DNA of 64,000 nt from positions 62,001 to 126,000 of the forward strand of contig JAIXMR010000027.1 in assembly GCA_025677835.1 (NCBI GenBank), given 5' to 3'. How positions within the stretch are numbered: position 1 is the stretch's first letter; each line of letters starts with the position of its first letter. Under the pieces are notes generated by a model. The model saw nothing but the letters and a program-made list of their open reading frames with translations. It was not told the origin of the DNA and searched no databases. The DNA is from Sporodiniella umbellata. Its lineage: Eukaryota; Mucoromycota; Mucoromycetes; Mucorales; Rhizopodaceae. A program made the position numbers and the translations under genes. This document shows positions 45,884-56,651 of this stretch, piece by piece.

Positions 45884-47199
45884 TACTCAATAAAGTAACC
45901 AAACGCTCTGATTGGCATATTCTAAACAAAACATAAATACCAACTTTTAGTTTAAAAAAGTAGAAAATAAAGTAATAACTGTGAAAGTATGGGATGTATT
46001 ATGTATATAAAAAACGAAGCTTTTTTTATCCTACAATTAGTCTACAAAGCTTTTAAACGTATTATTTCCATTGACTGTTTTCTTATTGGCTCCATTTAAT
46101 CGACCTTCAAAGGCATCTTTTGTTTCTTGGTCTAATTCTTCGCCTTTGTTGGTTAATGCTACTTGTTTTTTTTATATAAAACTTTTTTGTTCGTATTTTT
46201 CTTTTGTATCCATATGTAAAATGTTGTGTAGGCTAAAAGAAGACACTGTAAAATACTAGTTTTGAAAGCGACTTCTAGTTACCAAGTAAGCCATGTGTCG
46301 CCACCTAATACGGGGGTATAAGGCCGCCTTTTCGTATTAACGACGTTCTAAAAAATAGACGATGCACTTTAGAGTAGAACGTACAGAGTGAAGCTCAAAG
46401 TTAGGTCTATAAAACAATAGTTTGATTCTATAGTGTGCACGAAGAGAAGAGGGTTGAGTAATCTTAAAGCGGCATGCAAAGTATACAATATGTGGATACT
46501 AAGGTCAAAGTCATTAAAGGTGTCGAATTTTATTGACCAATACACATGCTTTTCGCAATAGTAGTTCGAACATGCTGGTATGAAGGTAGAAGCTTAGTTA
46601 GTTCATTCAAAAGGTATTTACAACATAATATCAATGTATTTAATTGCTGGAGCTATTTTACAAAATGAGTCTTTACAGTTTTATTAGAGTGGCTGTTGTT
46701 TGATTGATAAAAAGCATTGAGTGTGTGCGAGAGCTATCTGGTTTAGTAAACCACAAACTTTTAAGTTACAGGTCCTATAGTAACACATCTACTTCAGGTT
46801 TTTTTACAGGCTTCTTAGTCATTGACACTCAATTTACACATGCCGTCTTGGACTGGAAGTGGACTAGAAAAGACTTTTTTAAAGTAACCCAGTTGATATT
46901 GTAGAGACTGGTAAGGCTGCTCTTATTAGAAAGATACGATAGAGCAATGGACAAACTTTATATTGTGTACCTCAATTCCAATAAAATCACTCAGAACCAC
47001 CCCGATAATTCCTCATTCCCCCCTTTATTAAAAATGCTCGTTCTAATAACGAAACCTTAGCCACTGCATCTAGTTGTTTTGTAGCCTACAGGAATCTATT
47101 TTCGGAACACGTCGGGGATTAAATATCTCGTAGAACTACCCAAATTGTGTGAAAGTCAAAATTTGCTCATCTTTTTTACCCTAATTATTTTTTGTAACA
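45884..47199. other. Intergenic with one weak small minus-strand candidate
   Basis: About 1.3 kb. Apart from the 46213..46037 candidate listed separately I see no gene. The last 150 bp are the tropomyosin promoter and leader. Confidence 0.45.
46037..46213 (-). CDS. Possible small hydrophilic protein, 2 short exons (weak)
   Basis: An ATG at 46213 starts MDTKEKYEQK. A second block (46161..46037) encodes a hydrophilic, helix-prone stretch (LTNKGEELDQETKDAFEGR ... TFKSFVD) with a proper stop. The two blocks are in different frames, separated by a 21-nt GT...AG interval that would restore phase. Either this is an exceptionally short intron, or the second block belongs to another upstream exon, or the locus is broken. 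I recognise no family. Confidence 0.25.
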
Positions 47200-47798
47200 A
47201 TGGACAAAATCCGTGAGGTACCGTACGATTCATTTGATATTTTCAAGTACTTATTGTCTTTTCCCAAAAACAAACAAACAGAAAATCAATTCTATACGTG
47301 CTGAAGCTGACGCAGCTATCGCAAAAGCTGAAGCCTTGGAAGCTAGAGTAAAGGAGCTTGAGCAAGAGCAAACTCAAAGTGAGCGTGAGATAGTCTCATT
47401 GACCAACAAGAACAAACAACTTGAGGAAGATTTGGACGTCACGCATGAAAAGATTAAAGAGCTGAAAGGAAGTGAAGACAATGACATTGCAAGCGAGTAC
47501 GAAAATGCCCAACGCAAGATCGCTGTGCTCGAACAAGAATTAGAGGATTCTGACAAGGCTCTTAAAGAGACAACCGAGAAGTAAGAATAGGGTATATGCC
47601 AATGTACAAATAGTAACACATTTCGCTTATGACAGTTTCCGTGAAGCCGACATTAAATCTGAACAACTCGAAAAGAGAGTTGAGCAATTGAACGGTCGAC
47701 TTGCCGAAGAAGAAAAGAGAAGAGAAGATCTTGAAGCTAAGAACAAGCAACTGCAAGAAGAATTAGACGAGTTTTCCAAACAGATTGATGAAATTTAG
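47200..47798 (+). CDS. TPM1: Tropomyosin
   Basis: Exons 47200..47217, 47282..47580 and 47636..47798 (159 aa). The whole protein is a continuous heptad-repeat coiled coil rich in Ala, Glu, Lys and Leu. It begins MDKIREKINSIRAEADAAIA and contains the fungal tropomyosin segment ENFREADIKSEQLEKRVEQL. Tropomyosin binds along actin cables and formin-made filaments and supports polarised tip growth. Length fits the short fungal form (about 160 aa). The first exon encodes only six residues, as in other fungal tropomyosin genes. Confidence 0.95.
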
Positions 47799-48004
47799 CT
47801 TTAAACAAAATAAAACCAAAAGCATTTTTTCAAAGGAATTCTCAATATTCCTAGATCCTGATTTCACTCTCACTAAAATAATCATTAGCAAAAGAAAAGG
47901 AGAGAAAAAAAAAAGAAAAAAATATGTATTGAATATATACATAGTTCTTTTATTTTGTTTTTGTTTGAACCAAGTGGCTGTATAAACTGGCGAGTTTTAG
48001 CTTT

Positions 48005-48407
48005 TTAGATTTCAGCAAGTTCACGAAGACGACGAACAGTGGAACGAACAGTAGCAGCGGCAGTTGTTCTAAAATAGAATTTAGCCATTCATTAGTTGGT
48101 GATTGTTTATAAAAAAGATTGTCCAAAAAACTTACGAAACAGTGTAAGCACCACCAGCCAAGGTCTTCTTGCAGCCCTTGCACTTCCAGATACCAACAGC
48201 AGTACGCTTGACAGCGTCCTTACCGCAGAAAGTACAGGTGTATTTGGCGTGTTGGGTGATTTCCATCTTCTTCACAGTCTTTCTGAGAGAAGCACCATAA
48301 CGGGTACCGTATTTACCGGTGATTCCGACCTTCTTGGTACGCTTGGCCTTTGTAATCGAACATTTTAGAGAGTTGTTTACATTGGATGGATGTGTTTACT
48401 ATACCAT
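48005..48407 (-). CDS. RPL43: Large-subunit ribosomal protein eL43 (RPL37A)
   Basis: Exons 48407..48405 (the ATG alone), 48347..48136 and 48068..48005 total 279 nt, exactly the 92 aa of the family. The protein starts [19 protein letters not shown] and has a C4 zinc ribbon (CTFC...CKGC) followed by [13 protein letters not shown] and a basic helical end ([13 protein letters not shown]). The start exon is fixed by an ATG directly followed by a GTATAG donor at 48404; no other in-frame start exists before the conserved AKRTKK. Confidence 0.95.
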
Positions 48408-48989
48408 TTTGTATGGATTATAAGAAAGGAGAGGGATTATTCGATTGCTTCTGCCATACTGACCATCACCTTCTTCCCCGAAGCGAACTTTCCCCTATAG
48501 GGTAAGAATTCAGGGTTATGGACCGGACAATAACCACAGCACGGATTGATCGGAGCACAGCCCTATGTCCGACATTCCGCATTGACTTTTTTTTTTTGTG
48601 TTGCTGCATATTTTCAACTTCATAGTTCAAATGTAGTTTTCTCAACTGCTTTGCTCTTTAAAAAGTTCAAAGTGCCTTTATCATCTCAGAGACTAAAATG
48701 CTGTATTTTTTGAAGAACAAATATCAGTTTATATGAACGTTAGCACTGTGGGTTGCTGTTTTGGGTTTTGTCTATTGGTCTTGTTATTATTTTCTTTTTT
48801 TTTTTTTTTTCACTACCTTTTTGGTGAATCTATTCTAGAGGCGCGCGTTACCGGGACTAATATAAACTCATCTAAAATGCTGAGCTGTGGTTGTCCAAAC
48901 TATATATAAGAGCAACAGTATACCAAAAAAAAAAAAAAAAAAAAAACAAAGGTCAAGAGATTTTATTAATTCATATATAAAAAAATCGT
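48408..48989. other. Divergent intergenic region between eL43 and monooxygenase
   Basis: About 0.6 kb. A comparatively GC-rich block (48440-48575) followed by a 10-nt T run recalls a polymerase III unit, but I recognise no tRNA, 5S, U6 or SRP RNA. Poly-T (48794-48810) and poly-A (48923-48945) runs lie nearer the monooxygenase start. Confidence 0.5.
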
Positions 48990-50394
48990 ATGAGTATCGA
49001 AAACACAAACGGCTCTTCTCGAAAAGTTATCATTATTGGTGGTGGTTTAGCAGGTTTTGCACTGGCCAATGCACTCAAGAATCGTGGTATTCCTTTTTCT
49101 GTATACGAAAGGAACGAGACTATTGACCATCACAGGCAAGGATGGACCATTTCGCTCCATATGTGTTACGAATATCTAAAGAGATGTCTCCCTGAAGAAA
49201 GATTTGCGGATTTTGGTCGCGATAACTGCGTTAATCGTGAATCGAACGAAGGAGGTACTCTTTTCAAAGTCATTGATGGAAGCAATGGTCAAGTCAAGGT
49301 TAGAATCGAGGGAGCCTCTTACAAAACATATCGAGTGAGCCGCGATCGCTTCAGACGGTGGCTGTTAAAAGACATACAGAAAGACGTACACTGGAACAAA
49401 ACGATGAGTCATTATAAAGAACAGAATGGTCAAGTCACAGCTTATTTTACCGATGGAACTCAAGACACAGGCGATCTTTTGGCTGGTTCAGATGGCTCTT
49501 TATCTCGTGTCGCTTGTCAACTCTATGGAGGCAAAGTAAAATTTAATCAGATGACTCGAGTGAGTGATATTCGCGGCTATGCTATTCTTCATTGGGTCTC
49601 TCAGAACCTATGGGAGAACCTCGCAGAAACCAACTTCCAGACCTCTTCAGTCATTGGGGCCGTTGGCTCTGAAGACCTATGGGCCCCAAAAAAAACCATT
49701 CGAATGTTTTATACTCTCAATAGAATCGACCGAAGCCGTACCGACACACCTTATGAAGTCCTTTCGTTCATCAGTGTCTCTGATCCAACTAGGAAATTGC
49801 CTTTGCCTGACCCATCTGGCAGTGCCGAGGTACTCAAGATGATGAAAGGCTGGGCAACCTCCGCATTCTCTGGATCTCAACTGCACCGAGAGCTTATGAC
49901 TAGTGCACCAGATAACACGCTAGTCCATATGCTCACTATCCGTGAAAGAATACCGTGTACTGAAACGCTATCTTCCGATAGTCGTGTAGTACTGCTGGGA
50001 GATGCTGTCCATCCAATGACAATGTTCCGAGGCGAAGGTAGACATAGTTTCTTTACGTAATTTAAATGACCCATTTTTTTTTTTTTTTTTTTCGTTTATT
50101 TAGGGGCCAACCATGCTATAGTAGACGCGGCGAATTTAGCAGATGAAATAAACCATGTATTCAATAACCGTAAGCCTTTTGATCAAGCTATTCGTAACTA
50201 TTATGAGGAGATGATCCCACGAGGTGCTGCTGCTGTCGAAAAGTCACATATTGCCTCTCTGAAAGCTCATGACAAAATAGAAGAGGTCGTCAAGATGTAT
50301 GAAGAAATTGGAAGAGGGCTAAACGGTATTTAATATTACTTTATTAACCATTCATTCATACTTTCTTTTCTTAGGAATCCGTGTCAAAGTTTAA
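48990..50394 (+). CDS. FAD-dependent monooxygenase (PHBH-like)
   Basis: Exons 48990..50037, 50104..50325 and 50375..50394 (429 aa). It has an N-terminal Rossmann motif (VIIIGGGLAGFALANAL), an acidic residue at the second strand end (VYER), a DG-like motif (LLAGSDGSLSRVAC) and the GD motif VVLLGDAVHPMTMFRGEGAN that contacts the FAD ribityl chain. This is the class A flavoprotein monooxygenase fold, which hydroxylates or epoxidises aromatic or polyketide-type substrates using NAD(P)H and oxygen. No membrane anchor or biosynthetic cluster surrounds it, so the substrate is unknown. Exon 3 adds six codons only. Confidence 0.9.
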
Positions 50395-50791
50395 CATGTC
50401 CTATACAAGACATATTGAATAAAGTTGATACTATTTATATGAGCCATTGTCTTTTGTAGTCTCGAACTTGAGTTTGCCTTTTAAAAGGCAATCAAATCTT
50501 TAAAGTCAAATAACCGATATTTCATAGATCAAAGTTCCCTACCGTCTTTGGACTGTCGTTTTTCTTTACTCAAAAATAGAAACTGCACCCAGTTTCTGAA
50601 AATAAGCATGCTTCAAAACCCAGGACAAGCTGCACTTGACAAGTCCGGCTTTTAGATCCCGGACCAAAATGTTTTTTAAAAGTCGCTTGCGTCACACATT
50701 TTTTTTTTTTTATCAGACTCACCCCCGTGCCTCTTATTTGTAGATTTCAACTTCCACACCTTCTATTTTTTTTTTTTCACTTTATTCAATT
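50395..50791. other. Intergenic, ATP14 promoter
   Basis: About 0.4 kb with T-rich tracts (50698-50711, 50766-50777) just before the ATP14 start. No other feature. Confidence 0.6.
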
Positions 50792-51335
50792 ATGTCCATC
50801 GCCCGTAACGCTGTTCGTTTCATTGCTGTCAAGGTATAGAAAAAAGAAAAAAAATAGCCACTCAAGAAAAAAGAGATTGACTGAATATTTATATATATAT
50901 ATAATTTATAGCCTGCCCGCGTTCCCAGCATGGCTGCCCGTAGCTTCTCTGCTGCTGCTGTCATGAAGAAGGGTAAAAAAAAAAAAAAAAAAAGGCTGCT
51001 TTTAGACGACTTTTTGTATTCAATCTTTATTTTAGACGTTCTTCAAGATTTGTTTTTGAAGGAATTGAAGGCTTACAAGCCCCAACCTGTTGTAAATAGT
51101 ATATGTTCTTGAAGCATACTGGCATCTGACCCTTTCATGAATATAGGCTGCTACTGAAGAAGGTGCTGCTAAGGAATTCAAGATGCCTGCTGCTCCTGCT
51201 GTGAGTTGAAAGCTAAAGTTTATAGGATGCAAAGACTAATGAGAATTTTATAAATGATAGGTTCCCGAGATTGACGCTGATGTCAGCCAACAATTGGCTG
51301 CTTACGATGCCGAAGTAAAGGAAGCTGCTCACTAA
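50792..51335 (+). CDS. ATP14: Mitochondrial F1Fo ATP synthase subunit h
   Basis: Five exons: 50792..50833, 50912..50972, 51036..51091, 51147..51200 and 51261..51335 (95 aa). The N-terminus is a mitochondrial presequence rich in Arg/Ser/Ala (MSIARNAVRFIAVKPARVPS ... RSFSAAA). The mature part holds the Atp14 core DVLQDLFLKELKAYKPQP followed by EFKMPAAPAVPEIDADVSQQ and an acidic helical end. Subunit h is part of the peripheral stalk of the ATP synthase. Four introns in under 100 codons is dense; intron 2 is mostly a poly-A tract plus T-rich DNA. The protein is shorter than the yeast one, lacking its long acidic tail. Confidence 0.87.
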
Positions 51336-51543
51336 GTTTTATCGACTCAAAAAGCTTGGAAACGAAAATAAAAATAATAAAAAGAGAAAACGATATCAGC
51401 ACATACGTTTTGAAAACAGCAATGTGTGATTTAATAAATTTAGATATATAAAAAAAGAGTGTCAGTGATATTTGCTCTCTCTCTCTTTTTTTTTTTTTTG
51501 CAATTGTTTCCCCAAAAAAAAAGGATATCTGAAATCACTAGGC

Positions 51544-51575
<32 letters not shown>

Positions 51576-51628
51576 TAAAAACCAGCGACAATTCCTTTCT
51601 TTTTATTTTCTTTCGTTTTGAATGCATA

Positions 51629-53444
51629 ATGACTATGAATCAAGATGTTCGAGAAGATAAGACGAGCAACAGTCAAATTATAGAACATGTAGAAGAGGAT
51701 TTTGACGAAAAAGTGAATCTGCTGCAGCATGATGAAGAGTAAGTTTCTGTGGCTGTCACAGATGATTGATGTTTGGATAGCGGCTCGACAGTCGTGAGCC
51801 AGTCCGATACTAAGGAGGTAGAGAATATATTCAGCCAGGTGAACGAGAGTGAAGGTAAGAGCGAGAGTGAATAGAGAGTAGACTGAGCAAGTTATCTACC
51901 ATAGCCCGTCGGCCCTCGCTCACCAACACCCAGCAGATAGAGATAGATACCCAACAAAAGGAGATACCCTTTGATTTCAATCGGTTTGTGGAGCAAATGA
52001 GAAGCCGTACGGCGAAACCCATCAAAACATACTACAAAAGGTAATTTTCCCTATCCAAAGCGTTTTGGTCTAAAGCCGTAGCTTTTTGCAAGCCTTCAAC
52101 CGGCGACCATGGACAACCAACGAACAGATCAAAATCATCCAAGACTTTCTAGAGGTAGAGTGTGAAGGATGAGAGGCGAGACCAACCGAGGCTTGTGTAG
52201 TTTATATACATCAAGATGCGTGAAAACGATATATGGAGGGGGATGTCAGACCAAGAGTTTTCCAATGCCAAAGAAGGAATGGAAAAGCTTGTGATGAACC
52301 GACTGTATTCAGCGTAAGTTTGCTGATAGAAACGCCCAGAGCTGAATGTTTTTCTGATAGCACGTTCTGTTCTACCACTACCGATGATAAGGAAAGAGAT
52401 GAAATCCTACATCAGAAAATCAGTATCTTTCGTTGGATCCGTGAAAAGCATTTGGATATTCCAGAGACTGAGCACAACGAGAACTTTTTGAAGTTTGCAG
52501 AATCAGGTATGCTTTTTCTTTGATACAAAAACACCAGACCTTAATACGAACAGATCAGAGCTTCTCAAGATCAACAATTACAAAGCGCCCCGAGACAAGC
52601 TGATTTGTATTTTGAATTGTTGCAAAATCATATTTGGTAAGTTAGAGAGGTTCTATCCGTCTACTTTTTGGTTAAACAGATTACATGCCAGGCTTAATCA
52701 AGCAGGTGGAAGGGGATGCTGGTGCGGACAAATTCTTGCCTATTTTGATCTATGTCATCATCCGAGCCAACCCTAATCGTCTGGTATCGAATGCACAGTA
52801 AATAGAAATCAAGAGGATGTATGTCACTGGTAACACAGGCTTTCTAGATACATCTATCGATTCAGATGCATAGATCAACTGCAAGCAGAACAGGGTTATT
52901 ATCTAACCAACCTGATGGGGGCTATTGCTTTTATCGAGAGTATGGAAGCCAAATCCCTTTCGATTTCTAAAGAAGAGTTTGACAGCAACATTGAAAAGAC
53001 CATGAACGAGTTAAAGATAGAGCGACCGATGGTTCATTTGGATAAGGCCAAGGTCGATTACGAAAACGCTCTTTATCCTTCTCATTCTTCCAATCCCATG
53101 GAAAACATCTTTGATTCTTCGAAAGCTGCCTTATTGGAAAGAGGCAACCAGTTTGCTCAGAAGATACAGAAGCCGTTGAATATGATTGGAAGACTTTTCC
53201 AGGGCATGACGCCCACTGAAGAGACCCGTCCGCCGCTTCCGCCAAGACCTTCCACCACCGAATCCATGACTCAGCAAGACAAAGACTTGCAGACGTTATA
53301 TGACATGTTTCCAAACACTGCGCCTGACGTCTGTAGAATTATCTTTAATGCCAGTGGAGGGGTCTTGCCTGATGCTATTGACAGGTAAAAGAGATAAAAT
53401 CGTGGCTTTCTTGACCAACCCTGTTTAGGTTGCTGGAAATTTAA
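51629..53444 (+). CDS. VPS9: VPS9-domain Rab5 GEF with C-terminal CUE domain
   Basis: Ten exons: 51629..51738, 51781..51854, 51905..52040, 52082..52154, 52201..52313, 52361..52506, 52559..52636, 52680..52797, 52839..53384 and 53429..53444 (469 aa). The N-terminal acidic region is followed by FNRFVEQMRSRTAKPIKTYY and a helical bundle, then the VPS9 domain with APRDKLICILNCCKIIFG, GADKFLPILIYVIIRANP (the Asp/Pro catalytic strip) and RFRCIDQLQAEQGYYLTNL. A Pro-rich linker (RPPLPPRPS) precedes a CUE ubiquitin-binding domain (LYDMFPNTAPDVCRIIF). The protein activates Rab5/Vps21 on endosomes and binds mono-ubiquitinated cargo. All exon phases agree. Confidence 0.93.
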
Positions 53445-53602
53445 CACCCTTTCCAACTCCGTTGCATAAAGGGCTTAGTTTAAAATTGACGTAATTTCTA
53501 TACAACACAAAGAATAAATCACTTGTTTTTTTTTTTTTTTTCTTTTTATACGAATAAATCCCCTCCAAAAAAAAAAAAAAGGCTTTTTCTGTAACTTATA
53601 CA

Positions 53603-54908
53603 ATGTCTAAAGAAGAAGAAGAAGTCAACAATGTCGACAAGATTCCTAGTGAACAAAAGGGTGCATTTCATTCTTTTTTGAAATCGCTTGCTTCATTCTC
53701 GGGGGATCTTTCTTCTTTGACGTGTCCTGCGTTTCTCTTGGCTCCTGTGTCTTTGATCGAGTATTCGTAAGTAGTGAAGGATGCAAGTGTATGTTGTTGT
53801 TGGGGGTTTTTTTTTTTTTTTTTGACTTGAGAGTGTGTAGAGAATACTGGACACAACAACCGGACCTCTTTACCGACATTAGCAAGCCAGATGACGAAGT
53901 AGAACGGATGATACATTTTGTCAAGTGGTTCATCTCTTCTCTGAACGCGTCTTATGCCCGTAGAGTACCTAAAGGGGAATGGGAGAAGAAGCCATATAAC
54001 CCTATTTTGGGAGAACAGTTCAAGATGCACTGGAATGACCTGAAGAATTCAGGAGAGACGCAGGTACTGTGTGAACAAGTCTCTCACCACCCACCCATCA
54101 CTGGCTTCCGTATCAAGAACGATCAACACGGTATGGTTCTAAACGGCCATACTGGACAAAAGACCAAGTTCTCGAGTACCTCTTTGATCTGTGAACAGGT
54201 CGGGCAATGTGTCTTGCAGTTGAAAAATAAGAATGACGAGACCTACATGTTCTCATACCCTTCTGTGACCGTCAATGGGATTTGGTACGCCGGTAAGCAC
54301 TTTTTGAGAAGGAGAGGGAGGGATGATTGGGATTGATTTCTAAACGCTGTCTAGCACCCTATGTGGAATTGACGGGTACTTCTTATATCCAATCTTCTTC
54401 CGGTCTGTATTGTACGATTGAATATACCTCCCGCGGTTGGATATCGGGTGAAAGAAACCATTTCAAGTGTTACTTGCGTCGTAATGGAAACGCCAAGGAA
54501 TATATCTACAAGATGGAAGGCCAATGGAGTGGCAAGTCTACCCTCACGCCCTACAACAGCAAACAATCTCAGCCTTTCCTTGACGTGGCTGAGCTTACAC
54601 CGGCTACGATGGAAGTGGAGGCTTTGGAAGGTCAGGGCGAGATGGAAAGTCGCAAGATCTGGCAAAAGGTATCCGATGCCATTCGTGCCAACGATACGCA
54701 AACTGCGGGAGCCGAAAAAGCCAAGATAGAAAACAAGCAGAGAGAAGAAAAGGCGGCTCGTACAGAAGCCAAACAAACATGGGAACCCCACTACTTTCAC
54801 TGGGTTGAAGAAGAACCTGTCGTTTCTGCCCTTCAACGTATGTTGACCTCGACTGTTAAAAACAAATATACACCGGCCACACACGGCAATTGGGTAGCTA
54901 AGGAATAG
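53603..54908 (+). CDS. Oxysterol-binding protein-related lipid transfer protein (Kes1/Osh4-like)
   Basis: Exons 53603..53766, 53841..54292 and 54355..54908 (389 aa). It is a short OSBP consisting only of the ligand-binding domain, without PH or ankyrin parts, like yeast Osh4/Kes1. The family signature EQVSHHPPITGFRI is present, along with RVPKGEWEKKPYNPILGEQF, WYAAPYVELTG and the C-terminal ESRKIWQKVSDAI with a charged helix. Such proteins exchange sterol for PI4P between ER and Golgi or plasma membrane. A run of Glu near the N-terminus (KEEEEV) is the only unusual part. Confidence 0.94.
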
Positions 54909-55032
54909 ATGTCATTCTATTTCGGAAATTGAAAATTGAAAAAAATTCCAAAACCGTTTCTTTATATAAAATCATTCAGTCCAAAATCCTTCTTTTTCAC
55001 CTATTTTTTTTTTATTTTAATTTATTTGAACT

Positions 55033-56574
55033 ATGCCTTTGAGCGAACACCGAAAATCATTTTCTAGTGGTCCTCTTGCGGGTGGTACAGATGATCAGAA
55101 TGCAGCGATAGAGGATTTAAAGAGTCATTTTAGTCTATCGACTGAACAATTGACCGAGTTTCGCAACGATTTGATATACGAAATGAAAACGGGACTGGCG
55201 TCCAAGGAATCCAATCTGTCGATGCTTCCTTCTTGGGTTTTTCGGCACCCTACAGGACAAGAAACGGGAGAATACCTTGGTTTAGAAATCAGTGGTAAGA
55301 AAGTGAAGGGTTGGTATGTGTCAAGATTGACGTAAGCACACGGTAGGTTCGAATGTCCGCATTTATCTGGTGAATCTTCACGGCCAAGGACGGATCAGTA
55401 CACGTCAACAAAAGTATGTGATTCATGAACATCTGAAGAAAGGATCGATTGGGGTGATGATTGATTTTTTGGTGGAATGCGTCGAGTCCTTTTTGAACTT
55501 TGTGGGTAAATATGAGATTGAACAGCCCTTGGCCTTGGGTTTCACCTTGGCTTTCCCTCTGGAACAAAAGGCGTTAAATAAGGCGGTGGTACTTCAGTGG
55601 ACCAAGGATTTTGAAGTGACCGGTGCGGATGGAAAGAACCTGGCGGAACTGTTGCAGACCGGTTTCCAACGTCGTCATATCAAGGTCAACGTGGAGGCGG
55701 TCGTGAATGGGGCGGTGGGGTGTCTTTTGGCGCATAGTTACCGTAGCCTGGATACCTTGTTGGCATGCACTATCAGCACAGGTACCAACGCTGCCTATTG
55801 GGAAAAGACAGGGGAACTCGATAAGGCAGCGATGCCTCCCAACGGTGATGGAGAGATGATTGTCAATACAGAATGGGGAAGTTTCGGTGATCATCATCTG
55901 GCCTGTTTGCCTCGTACCTTTTACGATAATCGAGTGAATCGACAGTCGATGAACCCTGGCGTTCATGTGTTTGAGAAAATGGTATCTGGTCTTTATCTGG
56001 GCGAGATCGTAAGATTGATCTTGGTTGATTTCCTCGATCGCCGCTTGATCTTTGATGGTCAGTACACAGCCGAACTCAACACACCTTACTTTTTCGAGTC
56101 GTCTTATATCAGCGCCATCGAATCTGATGATAGCCCCGAACTCGAGGCTACTCAGCATATCCTTGAATCCATTATGAACTTGCCCACGACCTGTCTTCAT
56201 GACCGCCGTCTGGTCAAGATGATAGGTGATATTGTCTCGCGTCGTGCTGCTTTCTTGGTAGGGGCCGCTATCAGTGCCATCATTGAGAAAAGAGAGGCGC
56301 TCGATCAAGGCTTGACCATCAGTAAGTGAACCCCTCTCTCTCTCTCTCTCTCTCTCTCTAGCCACCGTCACTCAAAAGCTATCTCTTTTTAGGTATGGAA
56401 GGTTCTGTCTATGAACATTTCCCTAATTTCCCCAGACGCGTGAATGAAGTTTTACAAACCCTTTACGGTGAACGTGTCGCTCATATCAACATTGGCATTA
56501 CCCGTGATGGTCATGGCATTGGTGCTGCGCTTGCCGCCATGATTGCCATCACTCAAGAATCCAGTCCATCCTAA
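55033..56574 (+). CDS. Hexokinase-like protein lacking the catalytic aspartate
   Basis: Exons 55033..55294, 55347..56321 and 56393..56574 (472 aa). The hexokinase fold is clear: GFTLAFPLEQKALNKAVVLQ, WTKDF, STGTNAAYWE, MIVNTEWGSFGDH, VFEKMVSGLYLGEIVR, the EGSVYEHFPNF segment and DGHGIGAALAAM. The usual catalytic Asp of the VNDTVGT motif is replaced: the sequence reads VVNGAVGCLL with Gly209. The phosphate-1 motif DLGGTN reads EISGSN. Predicted glucose-contacting residues (Thr/Lys of WTK, Asn208, Asn of GTNA, Glu of TEWG, Glu of EKM) are kept. It therefore probably binds sugar but cannot phosphorylate it efficiently, like known regulatory non-catalytic fungal hexokinases. Intron 2 is largely a (TC)n repeat. 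Confidence 0.93.
56333..56359. repeat. (TC)n microsatellite inside hexokinase-like intron 2
   Basis: About 13 TC units form part of the 71-nt intron between 56321 and 56393, giving an extended pyrimidine tract. Confidence 0.9.
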
Positions 56575-56651
56575 AAGCGCTTGCCCCGTATGGTCTGTTT
56601 TTTTTTTTTTTTTTTTTCTCTTTATTAAAAAAAAAAAAAAAAAACTTTTTA

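Noticed and set aside
48440..48600. Polymerase III RNA gene (GC-richer block followed by a T run)
   Set aside because: I could not identify A/B boxes of a tRNA, nor 5S, U6 or SRP RNA sequence; T runs are common throughout this window.
54351..54884. 177-codon antisense frame over the OSBP gene
   Set aside because: Shadow of a conserved exon on the other strand.
55574..56371. 265-codon antisense frame over the hexokinase-like gene
   Set aside because: It has no family signal and includes a translated (GA)n repeat; the plus strand has clear hexokinase motifs and introns.
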